A DNA stretch of 5,943 nucleotides from JAGLRQ01 sp965369805 (GTDB lineage: Bacteria > Auribacterota > UBA6266): the NCBI GenBank assembly GCA_965369805.1, contig CBDURG010000107.1, positions 1 through 5,943 of the forward strand. Direction: 5' to 3'. Positions 1-5,943 of the stretch are shown piece after piece; the first letter of the stretch is position 1; each line of letters starts with the position of its first letter. The notes under the pieces were generated by a model. That model made no database searches. It was not told the origin of the DNA and was given only the letters and a program-made list of their open reading frames with translations. A program made the position numbers and the translations under genes.

Positions 1-204
1 GGTAAGGGCCCAAAAACAGGCAGGACAATTACAAGAAGAGGCCTCGCGAAGAAAAAAGGCGGGGTAGGAAAAAAGATAACCGGTAACACAAAGCGTGTCT
101 TCACCCCTAACCTGCAGAACGTAAAAGCTGTTGTAAATAAGACTGCAAAAACTGTAAAGGTATGTGTCAAATGCCTGAGCGCGGGTAAAGTAAAAAAATA
201 TTAA
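1..204 (+). CDS. rpmB: 50S ribosomal protein L28, C-terminal part (5' end cut by the window)
   Basis: L28 is a small, basic component of the large ribosomal subunit. The frame is open from base 1 and gives 67 residues ending in a TAA at 202-204. It opens with GKGPKTG, which matches the segment just after the N-terminal metal-binding cysteines of L28, so only about ten residues should be missing to the left. Next come a lysine/arginine-rich linker (residues 11-32, RRGLAKKKGGVGKK) and the family core FTPNLQNVK (34-42). A CVKC pair (55-58) and the terminal SAGKVKKY follow. CVKC would be the second half of the zinc ribbon in the cysteine-containing form of L28; the first half lies outside the window. 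The long linker resembles that of Thermus L28. The gene converges on recJ and their stop codons overlap. Identification is secure; the start cannot be seen. Confidence 0.94.
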   Translation, partial: GKGPKTGRTITRRGLAKKKGGVGKKITGNTKRVFTPNLQNVKAVVNKTAKTVKVCVKCLSAGKVKKY

Positions 205-1907
205 TTCTTTATATCCTGTACTACGAATTGTATTCTGTGTCTGTTTAAATAATTGTCCTCACGTATTCTTACGGCCAGGCTCAGAAGGCTTCCCTTTTTC
301 AAGCCGCTAAACTCCCGCGCTTTCCCAAAAGCTATACAGTCAAACATCCTGTCGTTCAGCGAAACCCTGAACTTCAGATGCTCCCCGGCAACAACACTTG
401 CATCCGCAGCCAATTTAACATTTTTCACAACAATCAAAGGCTCTGGATTTTTCGAACCGAATGGTTCCATGGATTTGAGTTCATCCGCAAAATCTTCGTT
501 TATTTCACCGTGCTCCGCGACAGCAGACACGTTTACGCGTGGAATCAAAGATTCTTCGAGTATTTTTTTATCAGCATAATCCTCAAAAATTTTCTTAAAA
601 CGTTCATAGTTATTTTCCGAAACGGAAAGCCCCGCGGCCATTTCATGGCCTCCATAAGACTCAAAACAATCCTCAAAAAGCCGCATGGCCTCTATCAAAT
701 TAAAACCCTCTATGCTCCTGGCGGAACCTTTCCACAAATCTTTTTCCCTGCCAAACATAATTGACGGCCTGTGAAAAAGCTTGGAAATTTTGGAAGCGGC
801 AATGCCAATTACACCTGTTGACCATTTTTCGTTTTTTAATACAATGGCCTTGCCCAACAAACCCCTCTCATTTAATTCATTAACCAGCCGTACAGCTTCA
901 TCAACAATGGATTTTTCTACTCCTCTTCTACAAATATTATGCTGCAGTAAAAGCCCTGAAATTTCGACAACCCGCTTTTTATCATCAGACACAAGAAGTT
1001 CAACACATTTATTGGCATCTTCAATCCTTCCGGCAGCGTTAAGAACGGGACCCATCCTGAAACTGATATCATAGCTTTTAAAAGGCTTTTTAAGAGCCAA
1101 GACATTTATTAAACTGATAATTCCCCGGTTTGATGAATTCTCAAGTTTTTTTAATCCATGACAGGTAAGAATTCTGTTTTCACCGGTTAGCGGAACAATA
1201 TCCGCGACAGTACCAAGGGCTACAAGGTCAAGAAATTCTCTTAAGTCCACATCCTTAAAACTCTTCTCCCCTGTTTCCTTCGCGTATTTAACTATTGCAT
1301 GAGCAAGCTTGAAAGCAACACCCACACCGGCAAGGTTTCTCATGGCTCTCAAATCAGCCTGAAGCTTCGGATTGATCACAGAAAAACAACGAGGAAGAGA
1401 ATCGGAAGGTTCATGGTGATCGGTAAGAATAAAATCCACACCTGAAGAGGCAAAAATCTCATCCGGCCCGAATGCTTTAATTCCGCAGTCAACACTTATT
1501 ACAAGGCGCGCCCCCCTGGATACAATCTCTTTAGCCGCGTCTTCGCTAATGCCATAACCTTCATCGAATCTGTTGGGAATAAAAAAGAAACAATCACAAC
1601 CGGCCTGATTTAAAAGTCTGATGAGCAAAGCTGTAGCCGTAATCCCATCCACATCGTAATCCCCGTAGACCGCTATTTTCTCTTTATCTTTTACCGCTTT
1701 TATTATTCTCTGAGCGGCGCTCCGCGTTCCATTCAGAGAATAGGGATCCGACAGATTCTTCAAGGAGGGTGAAATGAATTGTGCTACTTCCTCTTCGGAT
1801 GTTAACCCGAGACGAAGAAGGAGTTTCGAAAAAAGCAGTGAAAACTTACACTTGCAAGAAAGCTCTCGAGCTTTAGCTTCATCTACTTCCGGATAGAGCC
1901 ATTTCAT
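201..1907 (-). CDS. recJ: Single-stranded-DNA-specific 5'-3' exonuclease RecJ (DHH family)
   Basis: RecJ degrades single-stranded DNA from the 5' end in recombinational repair, mismatch repair and rescue of stalled replication forks; it acts in the cytoplasm and needs Mn2+ or Mg2+. The 568 residues match the usual length (E. coli is about 577). The DHH catalytic domain is complete: motif I YGDYDVDG (81-88), motif II SVDCG (138-142), motif III TDHH (162-165), and motif IV LGTVADIVPL (231-240) with its aspartate D236. The RMGPVLNAAGR block follows at 284-294. The DHHA1 substrate-binding domain shows STGVIGIAASKI (363-374), GSARS (394-398) and the YGGHEMAAG signature (418-426). Residues from about 455 to the end fit the OB-fold domain. 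The ATG at 1905-1907 overlaps the secDF stop as ATGA. The nearest SD-like bases (AAAGG, 13 nt upstream) are poorly spaced, so translation is probably coupled to secDF. All key metal ligands I can locate are present, so the enzyme should be active. Confidence 0.97.
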   Translation of the reverse strand: MKWLYPEVDEAKARELSCKCKFSLLFSKLLLRLGLTSEEEVAQFISPSLKNLSDPYSLNGTRSAAQRIIKAVKDKEKIAVYGDYDVDGITATALLIRLLNQAGCDCFFFIPNRFDEGYGISEDAAKEIVSRGARLVISVDCGIKAFGPDEIFASSGVDFILTDHHEPSDSLPRCFSVINPKLQADLRAMRNLAGVGVAFKLAHAIVKYAKETGEKSFKDVDLREFLDLVALGTVADIVPLTGENRILTCHGLKKLENSSNRGIISLINVLALKKPFKSYDISFRMGPVLNAAGRIEDANKCVELLVSDDKKRVVEISGLLLQHNICRRGVEKSIVDEAVRLVNELNERGLLGKAIVLKNEKWSTGVIGIAASKISKLFHRPSIMFGREKDLWKGSARSIEGFNLIEAMRLFEDCFESYGGHEMAAGLSVSENNYERFKKIFEDYADKKILEESLIPRVNVSAVAEHGEINEDFADELKSMEPFGSKNPEPLIVVKNVKLAADASVVAGEHLKFRVSLNDRMFDCIAFGKAREFSGLKKGSLLSLAVRIREDNYLNRHRIQFVVQDIKN

Positions 1908-4459
1908 TTTTTCTTTGATACCTTTGCGGAAGCTGTAACACCATGATGGCTCTTTTCATACCAATCATACAAAAGGGCACTTGCCACAAATATCGAAGAA
2001 TATGTTCCGACCATTACGCCTATGAGAAGAGCTAACGCAAAATCATTAATGTTTTCACCGCCGAATATAAAAAGAAGAACAATCACTACCAGAGTCGTAA
2101 AGGATGTAAGAACCGTTCTTGAAAGCGTTTGATTCATGCTTGCGTTCAATATATCTTTATAGGAAGCTTTCTTCATCAGCCGGAGATCTTCCCTTATCCT
2201 GTCAAACACAACAATAGTATCGTTAAGAGAATACCCGATTAATGTCAGTATAGCGGCTACAACAGGAAGAGAGATATTCCGCCCGCAAATAGCAAAGATA
2301 CCGAGAGTAATAAGAACATCATGTATCAGCGCTGTTACAGCTGCTATACCAAATTTCAACCCGAACCTGAACCATACATAAGCAACAATCGCGAATAAAG
2401 ATAAGATAATAGCTATGAAAGCGTTTCTTTTAAGGTCTTTGCTGACAATAGGGCCTATGGATGAAGAACTTTCAAAAGTTACCCCGGCATTCGGAAAGGC
2501 TTTTTTAAGAACGGTCAGTGTCTTATCTGATACGTCCTTTGTCTGAGAGCTTTTAACAAAAATACCGCTGTTGCCGGATTCCCTGTCTGTATAAGATTGC
2601 ACCCTGGCATCTTCTATTTCCCCTTTTGAAAGCGCTTGCCTTACATCTTCAATTGCCACCTTTTTTGAGAATTGTATTTGAGTTTCACTGCCGGAAGTAA
2701 ATTCTATTCCGAGGTTATCCGATCCCCTGTTTACAAAGAAACCCATACCTATAACTATTACAGCCAGCGATACTATGTAAGCAATTTTTCTCTTACCGAT
2801 AAAATCAATACTGGGCTTTGAAAAGAACTTAAGCATATGAAGCTGATGGAATTTTTTTACCCTCATCATGATTTCAAAAAGGGTTCTGGTTCCGAAGAGA
2901 GCGGTAAACATAGAGGCAATTATTCCTATCATAAGGACTATAGCAAAACCTTGAATCGGGCCCGTGCCGAATATGAAGAGTACCGCAGCTGTAATAAAGG
3001 TTGTAACATTAGCATCTAAAATCGTTAAGAAAGCTTTATCATAGCCGTTTACAATAGCCGTTCTCAACTGCCGGCCTATTGAAAGTTCTTCCCTTATTCT
3101 TTCAAATATCAACACGTTAGCGTCTACAGCCATACCGATTGTAAGTATGATACCCGCTATGCCCGGAAGCGTTAATGTATTGCCGAACGCGACAAGCGCG
3201 GCAAATATTATCAAAATGTTCAAAAACAAAGCACAGTCAGCCACAAACCCTGAAAACAGATAATACACAAGCATAAAAATTACAACAAGGACAAGCCCGA
3301 TAAGCGCGGATTTTACGCCTTTTCTTATGGAATCAATTCCCAGCGAAGGGCCCACAACCCTGTTACTCAAGATAACCACACTTGCCGGCAGAGCGCCTGA
3401 CTTTAAAACTATTCTGAGGTCATTTGCTTCGTCTTTCGTATAATTACCGGTAATAGAAGCGTTGCGTAAAAGTTTCTGCTTCATCAGCGGTGCTGAATGA
3501 ATTACTTTATCCAGAACAATTGCCAGGCGGCTTACTATTTTTTCCTTTTCATATTTGCTTTCCGCTATACCGCTAACGCTTGCAAGCCTGCGCCATCCCG
3601 CGGTAGTAAAATCTAAATGCACCTCCGGATTCAATAACCTGTCGTACCCGACATTCGCGTCAGTAAGCATTTCTCCTGAAATAGCAGGATCTTTTTTTAC
3701 AAGATACAGTAATTTATATTTTTCATCGGGTTTATCTTTTTTTCGGAATAAAAACTCATATTCTTCAGGGACAAGCTTTTGAGCTTCGTCGCTTTTTAAA
3801 AGCTTAGAAACATATACCGTATCCTCATTTTCAACTCTAAGGATTTTAAATACTGCCCCTTCCCTGGTTTGACTTGTCGTTACATCAATATACGCGGTAA
3901 GATCTTTTACCTCTGATAATCTGGCAAGAACTGTTTCTGTCAAACTGTCTTCCGCGACAAGCTGAAACTCCATTTTCGCTGTTCTCCCAATCAGGTCAAG
4001 AGCTCTTTTCGGATCTTTAATACCCGGGATCTTAACTGAGATTCTGTCAACACCTTCCTGTAGGATTTCAGGTTCTGAAACACCCATACCGTCAACCCTG
4101 TTTCTGATAACTTCCAGCGTCCTGTTTATAATTTCCGGAGAAACTTCTTCCCCCTCTGTCTTTACCTGGAGAGTAACATCCATGCCGCCTTTAAGATCAA
4201 GGCCCAAATTTATAACCATATTACTATTACCCTGCCACCATTTCTTAACCGCAAATTTAAACTTACTAAAGCCGGAGGCATCTTTGAGGCTTTTTGCTTT
4301 TTCTTTCCATGCCCCGAGTTTTCCGGCAAGGGAGTCTCCCGCCAGTTCTACTTTCCGCGTTTCAGAATAGGAACTCCATTTTAATGTCGGGTAAATCAAC
4401 AGCAATGTTAGTAACACCACTATCGCAATAAGAACTACTCTCCATGTAACATTTCTCAT
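1904..4459 (-). CDS. secDF: Protein translocase subunit SecDF, single-chain SecD-SecF fusion
   Basis: SecDF is an inner-membrane RND-family protein that uses the proton gradient to pull preproteins through SecYEG and release them outside. The 851 residues contain both halves. SecD half: TM1 (about 7-24), a large periplasmic region with the D1 motif GLDLKGG (86-92) and PGIKDPKRAL (145-154), then TM2-TM6 (about 384-527) including GMAVDANVLIFERIREE (442-458), whose D446 matches the proton-pathway aspartate of TM4. SecF half: TM7 (about 557-576), a second periplasmic domain, SIGPIVSKDL (667-676), and TM8-TM12, with IGYSLNDTIVVFDRIRE (741-757; D747) and SRTVLTS (780-786; R781 probably the conserved arginine). 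The halves join in a cytoplasmic loop near residues 530-556. The internal ATG at 2834-2836 has no Shine-Dalgarno sequence, so one chain is expected. Oddities are a segment of about 60 residues between TM1 and D1, and GIEFTSG in place of the usual GIDFTGG in SecF. YajC is encoded just upstream. Confidence 0.97.
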   Translation of the reverse strand: MRNVTWRVVLIAIVVLLTLLLIYPTLKWSSYSETRKVELAGDSLAGKLGAWKEKAKSLKDASGFSKFKFAVKKWWQGNSNMVINLGLDLKGGMDVTLQVKTEGEEVSPEIINRTLEVIRNRVDGMGVSEPEILQEGVDRISVKIPGIKDPKRALDLIGRTAKMEFQLVAEDSLTETVLARLSEVKDLTAYIDVTTSQTREGAVFKILRVENEDTVYVSKLLKSDEAQKLVPEEYEFLFRKKDKPDEKYKLLYLVKKDPAISGEMLTDANVGYDRLLNPEVHLDFTTAGWRRLASVSGIAESKYEKEKIVSRLAIVLDKVIHSAPLMKQKLLRNASITGNYTKDEANDLRIVLKSGALPASVVILSNRVVGPSLGIDSIRKGVKSALIGLVLVVIFMLVYYLFSGFVADCALFLNILIIFAALVAFGNTLTLPGIAGIILTIGMAVDANVLIFERIREELSIGRQLRTAIVNGYDKAFLTILDANVTTFITAAVLFIFGTGPIQGFAIVLMIGIIASMFTALFGTRTLFEIMMRVKKFHQLHMLKFFSKPSIDFIGKRKIAYIVSLAVIVIGMGFFVNRGSDNLGIEFTSGSETQIQFSKKVAIEDVRQALSKGEIEDARVQSYTDRESGNSGIFVKSSQTKDVSDKTLTVLKKAFPNAGVTFESSSSIGPIVSKDLKRNAFIAIILSLFAIVAYVWFRFGLKFGIAAVTALIHDVLITLGIFAICGRNISLPVVAAILTLIGYSLNDTIVVFDRIREDLRLMKKASYKDILNASMNQTLSRTVLTSFTTLVVIVLLFIFGGENINDFALALLIGVMVGTYSSIFVASALLYDWYEKSHHGVTASAKVSKKK

Positions 4460-4469
4460 TTCCTTTATA

Positions 4470-4473
4470 CTCC
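4470..4473 (-). promoter_or_regulatory. Shine-Dalgarno site of secDF
   Basis: GGAG on the minus strand ends 10 nt before the ATG at 4457-4459. A second purine run, AAAGGA, lies only 1 nt from the ATG and is too close to work. No other in-frame start lies nearby, and the encoded MRNVTWR leads directly into TM1, so this start is preferred. Confidence 0.6.
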
Positions 4474-4490
4474 AGATGTTTAATTAATTG

Positions 4491-4832
4491 CTATTCTTTG
4501 CTTTCTTCCTCGCTTTTTTTCTTTATAACCGTCGATATACTTGCTTTGCTTATCTCAAGCTTGGTTCCTTCATCAACCTTAACGGTAAAAGTTTTATCTT
4601 TTGCGTTTGATATTATACCGTGTATTCCACCATTGGTTATAACCTTATCGCCTTTTTTTAAAGACGCAACCAGTTGTTTGTGTTTCTCCTGCTGTTTTTT
4701 CTGAGGCCGTATCAGAAGAAAATAGAAAATAGCAAACAGCAGGCCAAGCATTATAAGAGTTTGCATTCCGCCTCCGCCCTGTTCCGAACCACCTGGAGCA
4801 GCCATAGCTGCACAATGTAAAACATTCATCAT
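4491..4832 (-). CDS. yajC: Preprotein translocase accessory subunit YajC
   Basis: YajC is a small single-span inner-membrane protein that joins SecDF (and YidC) in the holo-translocon; it is usually dispensable for growth. The 113 residues are typical in size (E. coli is 110). A short N-terminal tail rich in Gly, Ala and Gln (10-22, containing GGSEQGGGG) precedes one membrane helix (about 24-41, LIMLGLLFAIFYFLLI). The family hallmark RPQKKQQEKHKQL (42-54) follows, then LKKGDKVITNGGIHG (58-72) and a beta-rich cytoplasmic domain; the C-terminus is charged (KKKSEEESKE). Two tandem ATG codons (4830-4832 and 4827-4829) could both serve. The first lies 7 nt from a strong AAGGAG and is preferred. 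Another in-frame ATG gives Met10 (MAAPGG) but has no comparable site. It lies 15 nt after tgt and 30 nt before secDF, so the genes are almost certainly co-transcribed. Confidence 0.96.
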   Translation of the reverse strand: MMNVLHCAAMAAPGGSEQGGGGMQTLIMLGLLFAIFYFLLIRPQKKQQEKHKQLVASLKKGDKVITNGGIHGIISNAKDKTFTVKVDEGTKLEISKASISTVIKKKSEEESKE

Positions 4833-4839
4833 TGTAAAT

Positions 4840-4845
4840 CTCCTT
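4840..4845 (-). promoter_or_regulatory. Strong Shine-Dalgarno site of yajC
   Basis: AAGGAG on the minus strand, preceded by further A residues that run out of the tgt stop codon. It is followed by a 7-nt spacer to the first of two tandem ATG codons. It is the best ribosome binding site in the window and fixes the yajC start at 4832 (or the next codon). Confidence 0.8.
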
Positions 4846-4847
4846 TT

Positions 4848-5943
4848 TTAATTGCTATATTCTTTTATAAAATCATCTTTAAACTTTTCAAACTTACCTT
4901 TTAATATTGCCTTCCTGGCATCCTTCATAAGCTTTGTATAAAAATAAAGGTTGTGATATGTAAGAAGGCGTGCTCCGAGAATTTCTCCTGCCACAATTAA
5001 ATGCCTGAGATACGCTCTTGAATAGTGAGAACAGGCATAACACCTGCAGTCTTTTTCAATGGCGGAAAAATCTTTTTTAAATTTCTCGTTTCTAATATTG
5101 ATTTTTCCGCGAGCAGTAAAAGCTGATCCGTTTCTCGCGTTCCTGGTAGGCATGACACAATCAAACATATCCATGCCTTTTTCAATTACCTCAAGCAGGT
5201 TTAAAGGTGTCCCGCAACCCATAAGATAGCGGGGTTTATCCTCAGGCAAACAAGGTTCGGTAATATCTATAACTTCATACATTACGGAATCAGGCTCGCC
5301 AACACTAAGGCCGCCTATCGCATACCCGTCAAAACCTATGTCCACAAGCTGATCCGCGCATTTCCTGCGCAGGTCTGAATATATACTTCCCTGAACTATT
5401 CCAAAGAGCGCCTGGTTCTTTAATCTATGTACTTCTTTGCAAAATCCCGCCCATTTTACTGATAAGGTAACAGAATTGCAAGCATAATCGTGTGTGGCGG
5501 GAAACGGGGTACATTCATCAAAAACCATAGCTATGTCAGACCCCAGCACTTCCTGGATCTCAATGGATTGCCTGGGGCCTATGAAATGTTTTGAACCGTC
5601 AAGATGGGATTTAAAATACACACCTTCATCCTTTATATCCCTTAACTTAGACATGCTGAAAACCTGATATCCTCCGCTGTCTGTAAGAATAGGCCCATTC
5701 CAGTTCGCAAACTTATGAAGCCCTCCCGCTTCCTTAATAACCTCCATCCCGGGACGCAAATAAAGGTGATATGTATTGCCCAGTATTATCTGGATTTTTA
5801 TTTTTTTCAGCTCATCAGGAGACATAGCCTTAACCGTCCCCTGCGTCCCCACCGGCATAAAGACAGGAGTCTCTATAAGCCCATGGGCGGTTTTCATCAC
5901 CCCTGCACGGGCTTTTGTGGAGGTATCTTTTTTTTCTAATTTA
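4848..5943 (-). CDS. tgt: tRNA-guanine(34) transglycosylase Tgt (5' end cut by the window)
   Basis: Tgt exchanges guanine for the queuosine precursor preQ1 at wobble position 34 of tRNAs with GUN anticodons. The frame stays open to base 5943. The bases upstream of the GTG at 5898-5900 encode KLEKKDTSTKARAG, which fits the usual Tgt N-terminus, so the true start lies just outside and neither that GTG nor the next ATG is the start. Numbering from the GTG codon: ETPVFMPVGT (10-19), QIILGNTYHL (37-46), ILTDSGGYQVFS (71-82; D74 is the active-site Asp that binds the base), and FDECTP (127-132). GGLSVGEP (196-203) keeps the valine typical of preQ1-specific bacterial enzymes. MFDCVMPTRNARNG (245-258) carries D247, the expected covalent nucleophile. 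Zinc ligands are CxCxxC (C285, C287, C290) and H316. About 364 residues are visible against about 375 in E. coli, so little is missing. It is the first visible gene of the tgt-yajC-secDF-recJ run. Confidence 0.97.
   Translation of the reverse strand, partial: KLEKKDTSTKARAGVMKTAHGLIETPVFMPVGTQGTVKAMSPDELKKIKIQIILGNTYHLYLRPGMEVIKEAGGLHKFANWNGPILTDSGGYQVFSMSKLRDIKDEGVYFKSHLDGSKHFIGPRQSIEIQEVLGSDIAMVFDECTPFPATHDYACNSVTLSVKWAGFCKEVHRLKNQALFGIVQGSIYSDLRRKCADQLVDIGFDGYAIGGLSVGEPDSVMYEVIDITEPCLPEDKPRYLMGCGTPLNLLEVIEKGMDMFDCVMPTRNARNGSAFTARGKINIRNEKFKKDFSAIEKDCRCYACSHYSRAYLRHLIVAGEILGARLLTYHNLYFYTKLMKDARKAILKGKFEKFKDDFIKEYSN

Noticed and set aside
203..229. Possible hairpin AATTC...GAATT just after the rpmB stop as a terminator
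   Set aside because: The stem is only 5 AT-rich pairs with a 17-nt loop and no T-tract follows; far too weak to call.
253..764. Overlapping plus-strand open frames opposite the distal part of recJ
   Set aside because: They lie antisense to the conserved RecJ C-terminal coding region, have low-complexity Phe/Ser-rich translations, resemble no family I know and are explained as shadows of recJ.
4182..4370. Plus-strand open frame of 62 codons opposite the start of secDF
   Set aside because: It is fully antisense to secDF codons, its translation is rich in Leu, Pro and Ser without a recognisable motif, and it has no clear ribosome binding site.
4480..4487. TTAATTAA palindrome in the yajC-secDF gap as a regulatory site or terminator
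   Set aside because: It is an 8-base AT-only palindrome expected by chance in such sequence, with no GC stem or flanking symmetry.
4491..4832. The N-terminal LHCAA of YajC as a lipoprotein signal
   Set aside because: The cysteine lies at residue 7 without a preceding hydrophobic signal helix; the only membrane helix comes after it, as in ordinary YajC.
5715..5939. Plus-strand open frame opposite the tgt N-terminal region
   Set aside because: The opposite strand encodes strongly conserved Tgt motifs; the plus-strand translation has no family resemblance.

Overview
The window carries a bacterial housekeeping block with no accessory DNA. A minus-strand run of four genes, read in the order tgt, yajC, secDF, recJ, fills nearly everything from the right edge to about position 200. 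It converges on the tail of a plus-strand rpmB (ribosomal protein L28) at the left edge. Both end genes are cut by the window: rpmB lacks its N-terminus, and tgt lacks its first few codons beyond 5943.

Layout. 1-204 (+) is the C-terminal 67 residues of L28. 201-1907 (-) is RecJ, a 5'-3' single-strand DNA exonuclease. 1904-4459 (-) is a single-chain SecDF membrane protein that drives the late steps of protein export. 4491-4832 (-) is YajC, the small partner of SecDF. 4848-5943 (-) is the tRNA-guanine transglycosylase Tgt. The junctions are tight: 15 nt between tgt and yajC, 30 nt between yajC and secDF, a 4-nt ATGA overlap between secDF and recJ, and a 4-nt stop-to-stop overlap between recJ and rpmB. 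There is no gene-free stretch over 300 bases. No tRNA, rRNA, insertion sequence, CRISPR array or clear intrinsic terminator was seen. The promoter of the minus-strand run must lie beyond the right edge, or inside tgt where I cannot identify it.

How the genes fit. tgt-yajC-secD-secF is a widely conserved bacterial cluster, and recJ directly after a fused secDF is also found in several lineages. YajC and SecDF act together at the SecYEG translocon. Tgt (queuosine in tRNA) and RecJ (DNA repair) look like operon passengers with no obvious mechanistic link to export.

Organism. It is certainly a bacterium. By eye the DNA leans AT-rich, with AAGGAG- or GGAG-type ribosome binding sites and ATG starts. 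The L28 has a long basic Thermus-type linker together with a C-terminal CxxC, and SecD and SecF are fused. This suggests a lineage outside the Gammaproteobacteria, possibly one of the deep-branching or candidate phyla such as Elusimicrobiota or Omnitrophota. That placement is a weak inference. I see no previously undescribed system here; the findings below concern gene boundaries, coupling and family-level oddities.
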